NCBI GenBank assembly: GCA_905182995.1
Contig: CAJJDP010000013.1
Location: 62,001 to 126,000, forward strand
DNA: 64,000 bases
Direction of reading: 5' to 3'
DNA from: Paramecium octaurelia
Lineage: Eukaryota; Ciliophora; Oligohymenophorea; Peniculida; Parameciidae
Numbering within the stretch: position 1 is the first letter of the stretch; each line of letters opens with the position of its first letter. Of the stretch, positions 48,276 to 60,735 are shown piece by piece. The translations under genes were made by a program, and so were the position numbers. A model generated the notes under the pieces. That model made no database searches. It worked only from the letters and a program-made list of their open reading frames with translations, and was not told where the DNA came from.

Positions 48276-51200
48276 ATGTAAGTCGAGACATTCAAGGATT
48301 AACTCTACGCAAAATTACGATAAAAAAGCTCACCTTAAAATGATAAAGGATTAATACTACTATAGTCCATTGAAAACAACCTTAACCTTGAATAGAGAAC
48401 TAATCCTACAGCATATATTGCTTAATTGATTAATTTATTGAAATCCACAAAAGATGGTTAAGATGCGATCATTTTGCTGATTTATAAAGTAATGATCATA
48501 TATATCCAATCTAGATATTGCCCTCAGTGCCAATCGTTGTAGTAAGAAAGTTAATTCCTGCTTTATTGGAAGAAATAGAAAAAGTATAATTAGATAATCT
48601 AAGTTTGGGTGTTTTTGGTTAAATTTTGATTCTATCCTCCAAAGATGTATTTTATATTCTCTAATTAAGGACTTAAACTCTCCAAAAATTCATCAATTAT
48701 TCAATCTATTATTATAGTAAACTATCAGTGATAAGAAAAAGCTGAGAAAATAGGCAATCAAAACATTACAAGCCTTTTATCAATAAAAAGCATTGGATAT
48801 TTAATAGGTTCCTGAAATTAATGAAAGATTGAGAACTCATTTCAAATCAAATCTATAGGAAAATAATGAATGTGCATAACATTCACTCACACTATTAGCA
48901 TCTCTTAATAATCTTATTCCTTATTCTATTCTAGTGGATGCCTTGTATGTAATAATTGAAGAGATTTAAAATATGGATAGCAAATATTATCCATTTATTT
49001 TTCTTTCTTTAGAGGTATATGTAGTTTCTAAATAATTAGCAAGTACTTTAACAAAATGTTGGAGCAGATTAAGCTGAAAAATTGATATAATAATTAAATC
49101 AAATACAACCAGAAGAAGTCAATGCATAACATGCTTATATTTAATGTATTCGATAGTGTTTGCTTACATTGAGTTAGAGTTCTTTGTCTTTGGCTGCGTC
49201 CTATTTACCCTCTACTTTATCTAACATGGCAGAATTACTCTTACAAAATAATTAAAAATTAATGCAACACTGTAGATTAGAGATGATGACCTTAATAGAG
49301 AAAATTGGAAAGGCAACTCTCTCTCTTAAACAAGATCTGGCTGAAGACATTATGAATTTGGAATTAGAAAGTGCAGGAACATTACAATAGAAATATATAG
49401 CTACTTTAACTTATTTGTTTAGTAATAGATTTGATCATGCTAATATTCTTGATGTTTTTGCTAAATTCTTTGCCACCATTGATGATAAAACATTCGATCA
49501 TTGCAAAGAAATTGTGAAGGAATTTGTACACAATAAGAGTAGATGGCCACATGTATATTTTGAGAAGACATTTGGTCAATTATGTGTTGGAGTCAGCATG
49601 TCTAATTTATTACGCACATTTCCACTTAAAACAGATGGAGTCAATCCTTTGGATAAAGATTTCGATGAAAAATCTAATTGTTGGATTCTGTATATATTAA
49701 GTAAATATGCAAATCCAAAGTTGGAAGAATTCCTTGATTTTCTATTTCCCTTAACAAACTTACTATCTTTAGCATCAAATGCAAATCCATCTCATGAATA
49801 AAAAATCATTCAAAATATTCTTTTTCATGTTTTAGAAATTGCTTCCAATTCTAAAGCCACTAACGAATCTTAACATAACCAAAAATTAGGTTAATTTATT
49901 GAATTAACATTGAACTATTTGAAAAAGGAACATGTTTTTTTTGAAAAACTCCTCTTGATGATTGCCAAATTGTTTTCATAATTAGTCACTTTCCCATCAT
50001 TATAAAATTTCGCCAAATAATACATTTCCACTTTGGCCAAATTGGTTGAATAAAATAATTGCACTCACACTTTAAATGCCATCAAGGTAATGAGTTTCGC
50101 AGCACCAAAAGCATATATCTAAGAAGCCTTCAAGAAAAACATAGAAAAGTTACTGTCATCCAAAGATAAATTAGATGATAGAGCTTTAAATAACATGGAT
50201 ATTGTATTGTAAGTGGTAAGTGCCTAACAGATGACTTCAGATCTTTGGGACTACTGTATTAATTTTGCCAAGGAGATGATTAATATCCCTATAATCTAAA
50301 AGAAGATTTATAAGTTCTTAGGAGCAATAATGCCAAAAGTGCATCATACTTTCTTGGCTGAAGTATACAATTTAGTCTTAGAAGCTGAATGTGAGCCTAG
50401 TTCTCGATAAAAAAGATTTTAAGTGATTATACTATTGGAATAATTTGTAACATCTAAATTAGATAGCTATTAAACGTTTATATAGTAGTTCTTACCTGAA
50501 ATGGTGGTTGCAATTAGAGATAATAATATTAAGACTCGAATTCTGGCTGAAAAGTTAATAGAAAATATTGGGTAGAGACTATTGGGATTGGATCTGTTAG
50601 ATTAATTTATATCAATGGTATTTGCAGGACTGGCAGCATAATCAAATGTTATGAAAGCTGATGCTGTGGCTACAATTTCACTTTTAGTTGATAAATTCTA
50701 TTCAAATTTGAAGGGGGAATTCATTGATGAGATGACTAAGTTAATTTTATTATTGTTAAAAGAATAAAATAATGAGATTTTTAAATCCATTATATTATAT
50801 GTGAAAGTATTGATCAAACATAGACATACATTGAATTCATAGCTTTTCACTTAATTGCTTAATGTAGATGAGGTATCAAGAGACAAGAACATTATACTTT
50901 TAAAAAGATTGTTAATGAAACTTAGTAAAGCATATCCCTCAGCTGAAGGTTTAATTCCACAAGAACACATTAAATTATATAAGAATGCTATAAAAATAGA
51001 GAAATAATAGAAAAAAAAGAAAAACAAAAGAGATTAGGAGCGAGAATTAAATAAATAGAAATGGTAGGAGAAGAAATAAAAAAAATAAAAGGATTCTGAT
51101 CTTGAGAGTGATGAAGAATCTGAGTAAGAATTAGAAAAAAGGCCAAAGTAATAGTAAGGTGGCATGGAAACAGAAGCAGAAGTTGAAAACAATCTGTTGT

Positions 51201-51693
51201 TAAAGTATGATTTTAAGAAAGAGTAATTCCACTTTGAGGATGCAATAAAATAAAAAAAGAAAGTGTAAGAGAAGGAATAACAAAAGCAATCTACAGTTTA
51301 ACCTTTGGTTGAGTATAAGGATGGAAAGGTCATTGTGAATGAATAGAAGGAGGTTTTGGGACAGAAGCGTAGGAGAGAAGCTGCAAATAGTGATGATGAA
51401 GAGCATGCTTAAAAGAAAATAACAAGAAATGATCGTAAAACTAAGGATGTTGTTCATGTGGTAAAAGAAAGTGGATCTACATTTAAATCGAAATAAAAGG
51501 CTGGTGGTGATGTAACCGTAAAAGGAAGACCTGAACCATTTGCTTTCATATAATTAAATCCAAAAGTAATTTAAATTCATATCTCTAATTTTAGGCTCTC
51601 AATAAAAGATTCAAGAATCAAGCTAGCAAGGCATTTGAAGAAGTATTTTCAAAGAAGTCAGGTGCCCTCAAAGGCGTAAAGGCACACAAATGA
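48276..51693 (+). CDS. RRP12: RRP12-like ribosome biogenesis protein
   Basis: A 1,104-residue HEAT/ARM-repeat protein with introns at 48489-48514, 48647-48669, 49015-49039 and 51566-51594. Most of the length is paired amphipathic helices. Sequences such as KVHHTFLAEVYNLVLEAEC, FAGLAAQSNVMKADAVATIS and the C-terminal basic/acidic region (GRPEPFAFIQLNPKALNKRF) match the RRP12 family, which in yeast and human exports and matures pre-40S and pre-60S subunits. The tail has long Lys/Glu/Gln tracts (KKKKNKRDQERELNKQK) and ends KGVKAHK, typical of nucleolar proteins. Exons sum to 1,105 codons. The assignment is by pattern; a distant importin-like relative is the alternative. Confidence 0.88.
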
Positions 51694-51942
51694 ATGTGTT
51701 ATATATATATAATATCTAATCAATATAATTAATTAAAATGTTAGCATAAAGCTAACAATTATAATAGTCAGATCAAAAACCAAAGCTGAGTTCATCAATA
51801 GGTATCACAACCTTTACTCATAATTTCACCACACTATCCATATTATTAATTCTATTGCATTTAAATTTTAGAGTATAGTTCCCTCAAACCTCCGAGACAT
51901 CCTTAATCTGATTAAATAGATCAAAGTAGAGTGTAAAAATAA

Positions 51943-53271
51943 ATGGGCCAAAAAAGATACAAGAATGAAGAACAAGAGGCCAAGCAAAACGGAAAGGTCT
52001 CCTTGCCGTCCTTGCCAGGAATAAAGAAACAAGAAATCCCAAATTATGAGCCTTGTACTTAAAAGAAATATTATTGTTTAGAGTAGAAGTTGATAAACAT
52101 AGCAAATTATGGAAATGGCCTAAGAATACTAAGTAGATTGCCCAAGTTAGATGCAAAGAGCGAAGTTCCAAAATAAAAACATAGTTCCAATGGTCCTTAA
52201 GTAAGAAGTCCGAAGCAATTGGATGAAGAGACTCCGAAGCCTCACTATTCTTCAGTCACCCCTGAGAAGAGACAATAGTTTAGTCCTGAAAGGTAGGTCT
52301 TAAACAAAAGAAGATTGATGGCAAAAACATGGTAAGGCGGACTATTTGCTTCAAAGACCAAAGCTGGTTGTCTTCCAAATAAAACATTGAAGACCAATTA
52401 AGATGCTGCCATCATATTTCCCAACAATTTAGAGCAGTAAATTGTTAAGATTATTTAGAAAGTTACAATTGTTCCTTAATTGCAGTGTGTGATGGACATG
52501 GAACAAATGGGCATTTAGTATCAAACTTGATTAAATAAATATTACCCAAATACGTAGAACAATAATTTCAATAATAAGGAAGAGATATAGAAAGATGTTT
52601 AACTGTAGCATTTGAGAAAACCAATAAAGAAATAAATGAAAGTGAATTCGATACAACCTTATCTGGATCTACAGCAGTTGCAGTCTTAATAAGAAAAGAG
52701 TAATTGTGGACAGCCAATGTTGGTGACAGCAGAGCCATTTTATGTAGAAATTAAGATGGATGGAAAGCAATTCAATTGACACGAGATCATAAACCATCTG
52801 ATGAATAAGAGAAGTAAAGAATTATTGAAGCTGGAGGTAGAATTGATAGTTAAAGAGGTTAAATGCTATGATATCTCTTAGATTTTTATGGTAATCAACT
52901 CGGACCAGAAAGAGTTTGGTTACAATACATAGATGCTCCTGGATTAGCCATGACAAGAAGTATGGGTGACAAATTAGGAGCATAAGCTGGCGTTATTAGT
53001 GTTCCTGAAATACTGGAATACACAATCACACCTTAAGATCAATTTATAATTGTTGCTTCAGATGGGGTTTGGGAATACCTTACCAATGAAGAGGTATTAA
53101 GTGAATAAAATTATTAAGGTCATGAATGTTGTGGTTCCTTATATTGAAAAGGATAATATCGATTTAGCTGCTGACAAACTTATGGCTGAGGCTATCAATG
53201 CCTGGAAAAAGCATAGCTTAGCTAGGGATGACATAACTTGCATAGTTGTTTAATTGAAAAATTAAGCGTGA
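51943..53271 (+). CDS. PP2C-family Ser/Thr phosphatase (intact)
   Basis: A 417-residue PPM phosphatase with introns at 52437-52462 (26 nt), 52858-52881 (24 nt) and 53094-53118 (25 nt). The MGQKRYKN start has a Gly2 but no strong myristoylation context. The N-terminal 130 residues are disordered. The catalytic domain shows KTNQDAAII, VCDGHGTNGH, LSGSTAVAVL, NVGDSRAILC, AMTRSMGD, VASDGVWEYL and RDDITCIVV. All metal-binding aspartates are in place, so it should be an active Mn/Mg-dependent phosphatase. The acceptor of the first intron was set at 52462 because the nearer AG at 52458 breaks the reading frame. Confidence 0.92.
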
Positions 53272-53316
53272 ATATTTATAATTTTAAGTTAAAGTCAGAA
53301 AACTTCATCATTTATT

Positions 53317-55929
53317 TCATAGTAGTCGTACCATTTCTTTTTAGAGTTAAGGTTTTCCGAATTGATTTTACTTGAAATCTTTAAAAACTTCATGGTTCAA
53401 AGCTTGCTAACATGAGAATCTAATCTATTGATCAAGTTCTACGAGATTATTCATTAAATCTATCAATGGATCCTTCTCAGGATTCTTTATTTGAGATAGA
53501 GTTTGACTTGGAAGTTTCTAATACATCATTTCGAAAATCAACACTCCCACACTATAACAATCAACCTTAGCTGTATAATTTTGATATTCTTTGATCTCTG
53601 GAGCCATGTAGCCTATTGTCCCACAATATTAAGAACTGTTATGTGCCCTTATAGAAATCCCTAAATCAGCCAACTTGATAACATCTTGGCATAATAAGAT
53701 GTTCTCAGGTTTTATGTCCCGATGAATAATCCCCAAATTATGTAAATGATTAACTGCACTTAAAATCTAAAATAGGATGTTGATCATCTGTCTTCTAGTC
53801 AATTTTTAATTTCTTATTAAGCTATGCAATGTCTAGTCACTTAATTCAAGTATTAAAGCTATCTAAAATATCATTATATAAAATACTTGTTTATTGTCAT
53901 CGATAACACCAAAACACTTTAAAATATTAATATGAGCCAAATACATTTAGATCTTAATCTCATTGCTAACTAGATTAGCTAATCCTTTACTCTTTATTAA
54001 AGATTTCTAAATTATTTTTAGTGCTAAAGCCATGCCAGTTTTTTTATCTATTACAGAATAAACGTCACTCATCTTACCTCTTCCTAGATATTTTATTTTC
54101 TTGAATCTATTTAATACTGACGATTGGTTTTTACTCATCTACATATGCATAGTTGCTCTATCAATGCTCGAACTCCTTAGCTTTTCCTTTTACAATACTG
54201 TTTTATTTGCATCATCAAATATTTTACTGCCATGTACACTTTACATCTTAAATTTTGGAGAAGCATCTGAAACCGTATTCAGTTTGGTTGAGCTAAATAT
54301 TTAGCTTATCTCTTCTTTAACTTCTAAATTGGGCTTTAAGAGATCTTTTGGAGATTTAGTTCCAATTATTATTTATTTTATCTTTTCTATTTTCATCCTA
54401 TTCATTTCAAGCAAAGTGGGGTACTAAGGTTTGTCTTTCGTTTATATTTAATCATTAAAGGTAATTTCAACTTCGTTATCAAAATTGTAAGGCATCATTT
54501 CTTACACTATTATGCTTGATTCATTATTTTAATCTTTTTGTAGATGTACAAAATTAAATTGATTTTTAGTTACTAAAGGACTTTAATATGTTAATGAATC
54601 TTATTCGTTATTGATAATCAATTGAGTCTAAGAAATTTGAGGCAATTTTTATTAGGATACATTCCTATCATAATCACGAATCAATATAATTTTATGTAAT
54701 TTTTGGATTGGATTATTTTTTTATTCTGAAGCTTAGATAGGAATATTATGTTCTTTTATTGAAGTTTATGATAACCAAATCGAATTATCGTTTATCTCAA
54801 TTTTATCTTGAACAAGAGATGCAAACTCAATTTTTTCACTTAAATTGATTGACTAAATGGGTAGAGCTTGATTATCTACAATAATTGCTTAATTCATTTT
54901 TATGGTATTCGATTCCTTTGAATTAGTATCAATTTATATTTATGAAAATTAGATAGATCTACAAGGGAAACTTTTAATAAAACATTCCTTCACATCAAAA
55001 ATAATATTAGTGCTAAAAGATAAACTTTATTAGATGTGTTTTTTAGATTCCTATTTCAGAGGTGCTCTGAAATGTGTTTCTTTTGAACTTATTGCCTTAT
55101 CTTTTTTATTTTGAATTTCATTTTATATTGTTAGTTAATTCATAGAAAAATTAAGTTTATTCGCACTTTATTCATCAGAGTCATCTTGTTTAATTTAAAT
55201 TAACTTCACCTGATTTGAAGGCACAGCAGAATTAAATTGCTATTATAGTTAAGCTTTAAGCGGATTTATCTCAAGTATTGGGAAATTAGAAGGAGATGAG
55301 CTTTAGTCATCTTTTTTAAATTTATTTAATTTCGAAATAATTTACATAGTATGATTTATTCTGTTGCAATCTACTTTTTTTCTGTAGAAATTTAAAACAG
55401 CTAAGTCTCCAAACATTAGGCTTTTGGTTCTGAAATTTAGAGAATTTACATTGTCATTGTCATCTTCTTTTAATGTACTTTTTGTTGAAATTTATAAGTC
55501 TTCTTTTGTTTATACTTTTAATTTGATCTCTCTTGGTTAAGTAATTGCTTCATTAACTTTCTTCAATTATTACTTTTAGGAGAGGTTTTCTTTTGGTGCA
55601 ATCGACCCGATAATCGTAATAGTCGGTTTAGTAACTTGATTTTACACAGCAAATTCATTCAAGCAAATTTAACTATTAAATAACATAGTAGACTCTATAG
55701 ATGTGTAATCTCTCGATAATTATTATAAAGTAAATTGCTTTTCACTATTTAATTTGTTAGGAGTTGGTTAATAATTTGAAGATCGATTATTTTTTGATAT
55801 TCTTATTTAAGGGATTGAGGGTTGCCGAATTATCTGCGTAATAATAGGTTTATCCTTCTTGATCTAATTGTTCGACTGTACATTAGTTTGACTCTTCAAT
55901 GACTGATTTTGATATACAGTGTCTGACAT
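53317..55929 (-). CDS. protein kinase with long disordered N-terminus and DLG motif
   Basis: An 862-residue protein with one 24-nt intron at 53863-53886, whose removal gives the normal kinase stretch [14 protein letters not shown]. The first roughly 580 residues are Ser/Asn/Lys/Gln-rich with no domain. The kinase domain has [50 protein letters not shown] and [10 protein letters not shown]. The metal-binding DFG is DLG, a tolerated variant in several kinase groups, while Lys, HRD and APE are normal, so activity is likely kept. The C-lobe ends soon after [13 protein letters not shown]. It is convergent with the intact PP2C, 45 nt apart. Confidence 0.88.
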
Positions 55930-57297
55930 TTAATAAATTAATATTAAATATGCAACAGTAAAGTATTAAATTATTTTGGTAAGCCTGTTTTTTCAAACAG
56001 TATGCATTTCAAGAAAACATTATTAATTTATGTAATCATAACCGATAATGCATTATGACTAATATCTTTGATATTTAATAAATGATATAATTAATTCACA
56101 CAATTTTTCATTTAAACTCAACAATTACTAATAATTTTTATTTTCAATAGCAGGATGTTTAAACTTCACTTCCCATCAAAATATTTTTATTAATCTGGAA
56201 TGCACCTTTTCCAAACAGTCATATTAGATAGATTATGTGAAATTGAACAATGATCTTGGAATGGCCTTTTTAACCTTTTTATATTAAATGATGCCTTGTA
56301 TTATTAATGTTCAATGCATTAAATATATATTCTGCTTAAAATTTCTTATTAATTTGTATTTCATAATTATACCAAGAAGTAAACCATCATCGCTTTATAT
56401 CGAATTTGTAGATTCAATTTTTTGCTCGAGCATATAAGTTATATGTTTTGCTCAATCCTAATTAAGGTAATTATCACATTACGCTGAACTATATTTACAT
56501 CAAATCTCTAAAGGTTTTATTACCATATCTCATTTATTACAATTATTTAGTATTCTATAAAGTAGGTCTTCTAATGAGAGAAATATGTTAATTAATCTCA
56601 CTTCCATTGAATTTATTAAATCTTCTTATTATTGTTGTTCTTGAAACATCTTATATGATAATAATTAAAAGAACTCTCATCATTCACCAATTATTTTGGT
56701 TATTTGAATATCTCTACATACTCTTCAGTCAAGATTTCCATCTCAATTAATTGGAATTTGATGCATTATTCCCATCATATTTATTCTTCATTAAATGTAC
56801 AAAACAAATAAAAAATTATTTATATTAGTATAATTTACAAATATCCATCTATTATAATGAAATATTTATAAATGGAAGTTTTAATATTATATTGGGAAAT
56901 TTAATTGATATTAATCTTATCTTCTAAAAAGGCTCTGTTTACTTCTTTATAATAGATCTAATAATTTCTAAGGGTTTTAGTATTTTATTATTGAAATTTG
57001 AATACTTTAGGTCATATAAGACTAATATCAAGATATTGTGAAGAGAATCAGCAGGCTAACCTATATAAGATCAGTTTCCTTTGGGGATTATATGAGTTCT
57101 AAGCTTGAGGTTAGAGTTAGTGTGAAGATTTCTTTGAAGATATTAACAAAAACCTAATTTTTATTATGATATAAAATGCCAAGATTAGATTGTAAAATAT
57201 TGGCAGCGATTTCAAAGGTGCAGTTCAACCTATAATATTATTTACATTTTATTAAATTTAATATTATCTGTTATTACAATATCATCTTAATCAAAAA
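55930..57297. other. about 1.4-kb gene-poor region with gene relics
   Basis: The longest gene-free stretch in the window. On the minus strand between 56311 and 56741 several coding-like pieces follow each other in different frames (MEILTEEYVEIFKQP, then EDLINSMEVRLINIFLSLED, CKYSSAQCDNYLN and KHITYMLEQKIESTNSIQ), interrupted by TGA codons that introns do not fully remove. On the + strand at about 57005-57240 another piece reads RLISRYCEENQQANLYKISFLW, then CEDFFEDINKNL. These look like decayed host genes. The rest is AT-rich spacer and the promoter of the ANP32-like gene. No mobile-element signature is seen. Confidence 0.4.
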
Positions 57298-58055
57298 ATG
57301 AAGGGAAGCTCATAGAAGAATAAAATCTTAGAGCAAATTCAGAAATAAAGACGTTCTTAGTCAAGACAGAATGATTCTAAAATAAATTCCTTGCATTTCT
57401 AAGGTATTCAGATTCAAGAGTTTAATAAGGAGATTGATGAGTATTTAAAAACATTTCCAAACTTATGTATAGCATTTATAATATGGTTAGAACAATTGGG
57501 ATTTTAGAGATGCAAAATACAATCCTTGAATAATCTCTCTGAGTATAAAAATATTAATTCATTGAATTTGGAAGAAAATGCTTTAGAAGATGGATGCGTA
57601 AAATTGATAGTTTAGAAATTTCCATCTTTGGCTTTTTTGAATTTGAAGAAGAATTAAATCAAAGAATTCAATGTATAAGAAATGCATTATCCACTAGGAA
57701 ATTGAGCAATTAAAATAACTTGACCAATTAACACACCTATTTCTAGATAAAAATCCAGTTTGTGAAGATGAAAATTTTACATCTAAAATCTGGGATTTGT
57801 TGCCAAAATTAAAGGCATTGGATGGAAAGGACAAGAAAGGTAAGGTTGTTAAAGAAAAGACTGAAATTTACGAAGACGATGAAGAGGACGAAGATGAAGA
57901 AGAAGAAGAAGTATTATTAAATAAAAACAATATAGGTAGATGACGAGGATGATGACAGTTTCTCTATATCTGATGACGAAGAGGACGAGGAATATAGTGA
58001 GGAAGAGGAGAGTGAATCAGAAAGCAACAAGAAGAAAAAGAAGGTTAAAAAATGA
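57298..58055 (+). CDS. ANP32-like acidic leucine-rich-repeat protein
   Basis: A 227-residue protein with introns at 57467-57490 (24 nt), 57673-57697 (25 nt) and 57911-57935 (25 nt). The LRR units are visible as LQQLGFQRCKIQSLNNLSEY, INSLNLEENALEDG and LAFLNLKKNQIKEF, followed by the LRR-cap-like LTHLFLDKNPVCED...LLPKLKALDG. A long Asp/Glu tail (YEDDEEDEDEEEEEVDDEDDD) ends in a basic KKKKKVKK. This is the layout of ANP32/LANP nuclear proteins (chromatin and histone chaperone, phosphatase-inhibitor roles in animals). The first intron has no in-frame stop, but skipping it destroys an LRR, so it is surely spliced. Confidence 0.9.
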
Positions 58056-58206
58056 TACAATAAAGTATTTAATCAAAAATATTAATATCAACTAATTCAA
58101 ACCATTTTCTTAGATTTTATTAAAAGTGCAATTATCAATTCAATTGAAACATATTTAATTGCAAGATTGAATCAATGGATAACAGTCATATAATTCTAAT
58201 TAATAA

Positions 58207-60686
58207 TCAAATCAACTCGTGAGAACCATCATCTTCTATTAAAACGTTTTCTTCTTTTTCAATTAACTCTTCATCGAATTTCTAATCTTAGGAGTCGTTT
58301 TGTTCAAGGTTAATAGGTTGATACTATTGTTACTATTACTATTGCTTTGATTATTTCTACTGCAGTTGGTTAATTAGTTTCTAATGATAATATATATGTA
58401 AATACATCTGATTTAGACTGTGGTAGTTGAGTCATTTCAGATTTAGTAAAATATTCTTTGACTTTATCTTAATTATTATAAACCCAATACAATCCAAATA
58501 GAATTCCTCCAATAACAAGCCAATCAAATATCCAACCATTATTGTTAGGACAGCTGAATCTCATTGAAGGGTGTTCTAATCCACCCTCGCAAATGTCTCC
58601 TGCTATTTTTCGATATCCACTGGAAACTGTATAATAGCCATTGCATTCAGCAGGAGGATCAACATTGATGGTACCATCTATTGGTACGCATTATTAATTG
58701 TTCATCACAAAACCCAAATCGCATTCATAATCTTCCTAAGAACATTGACATGGTGTGACACTAATGATTTTTTCTAAGGTATCAGGATTATAACAAGCTG
58801 ATTCTCTTCTTTTTCTCATGTAAGTTACCTTTTTACCGAATAAGCACTCTGGATTAACTAAACCAGAAGGCGTCCATAATTCATAGTCACTACCAACTTC
58901 TCCTGGCTTATCTTAGCCAATGCAATTCCTTTAATGCAATTCATCTAAATCTATAGTAGCAAGCAATCCCTATTCAGTTTTGATACCATTAGATTCTAAT
59001 TAGATAGATCCATATGCTATAAATCTAGTTCCTTTATTTTAAGGCTCAGTAATGATATTTTATATTTCTGCTTTTTGATCTAAAAAATTGAATGGAGTCC
59101 ATTCCATTCCACCATTCCAAGAGTAAACTATCTGATTGGTAGTCTCCTAATCTTTAGACATAACAACTAATCCACCATGATTACTCATTTCATAAATATA
59201 TGATCCCTTTTTTATTTCAATCCAAGTTAAACCACCATCTCTACTCAAATAAGTGTTAACTTGATCCTACCTGTAACTTAAATACTTTCCAATAGATCCT
59301 GTAGCCACAATAATCCCTATTGAATTAGTTTGAGTATAGATTGGTGCAAATTAATAAAATGCTTAACTAAGATGAATATGTAATTAACATTTATTACAAT
59401 TTATTGGTTTTCCATCTGCATCAACTGTGGGAGGCTAATCATAAATTTAATAATTATACCTTCAATGGAACCCATTGACCTCCTTTGTCAAAAGTAATCC
59501 TTGTTTGCTTGTATTTCTTCAAATCTTCATCTTTAAATCCATTTTATTAAGCATAGAATCCTTCTTCCATAGCTTCTAAGACTTGATGAGAGTATATTTT
59601 AGCTTAATCTTCAGCATAAACATTAGCCAAATAAATTCCTTCTAATCCTTAAACTCTATAGAATTCTGCACTGTTTTCTAATCTGGCCACATTCTCCAGA
59701 GATCTAGAATACCTTGTACCAGTGGAGTCACTTATATAGATTACTCCCAAAGGAGAAGATGGCTTTAAATGATTAACAACCATGAAAACTTAATTTTCTG
59801 AGGTATCCAAAATGCTGTAAGAGTGTTCTAATAATTTTGAATCAGCATCAATAACAGCATATTTATATTATCCTAATTCTGTACCACTCACATATAAACT
59901 AACCTCTTAGGTGTATTATGATGTGACTTTAGCTACAAATAGGAAGGATTCCGTCAACAAAAATCTTGAACCTGCTGGCACACTTAGAGTACGAGTTTAA
60001 AAGAAATCATCGCTGTAATATAAATTGGCATCCATATTCCAACTACTAATTGACTAATGTCCTCTTCCTTGAGGATCAAAGGATGCTAGAATTCGTTCTT
60101 TTGGAGTGTACTTAGCCATGTCTTTGTTTTTGACGCCCCAAGTAAATTGATTAACATAGGTAGCTATGGAAAGCCATGTGATTCCTGTATCCTGACTTAA
60201 CAGAAGTTCCTTGTATGAGACACAAGGTGTACCAGCAAGAAGTTCATCTGAACCACATTGTTTCCATGCAGAGGCTAGGATCCAATCTTTTTCGATTGGA
60301 TGAAATTAATATTCCCTCAATTGCTTACCTGCATTAACTGCTGTAATAGTTTTACCACAATCAAGTGATATCCATGCAATTTAATCTGTGCCTGTGAAAA
60401 GAATGAGTTATTTATCAACAGGACTCGCAACCAAATTATTCACTATTCCAACTCTGTCACCAGAATCCTCAAGCTGAATCAGTGCTTTACGATGGAAAAT
60501 CTCAGACATTTTGGTCCATTGACGACCACGATCATCACTTCTGTATACAGATCCCTTTGAAGTGAGTGCCAATACAGTATCGCTACACCAATGAATGTTT
60601 ATTAAAGAAGCATCGATATATGAAATTTAAACGTCAATATTGGATGCAAATATCTGCATGATCATCAAGAGTATTACTAACATCAT
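58207..60686 (-). CDS. sortilin/VPS10-domain sorting receptor
   Basis: An 809-residue type I membrane protein with introns at 59435-59459 and 58381-58405 (25 nt each). It has a signal peptide (MMLVILLMIMQIFASN), then a VPS10 beta-propeller with the Asp-box-like turns SKGSVYRSDDRGRQW, LSQDTGITW, ITFDKGGQW and LSRDGGLTW. A cysteine-rich 10CC-type module follows (CFGKK..., CYNPDTLEKI, CQCSQEDYECDLG, CNGYYTVSSGYRKI, C...). A single membrane helix (WIFDWLVIGGILFGLYWVY) precedes a cytosolic tail rich in Gln and ending acidic (EDDGSHELI), where sorting signals would lie. In ciliates such receptors sort proteins to mucocysts or lysosome-related organelles, so a trichocyst or vacuolar role is plausible (inference). 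Confidence 0.93.
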
Positions 60687-60735
60687 AAACACGTTTTCTT
60701 ATTTTAATTAATCAATTTATTTAATAATTTCATAC

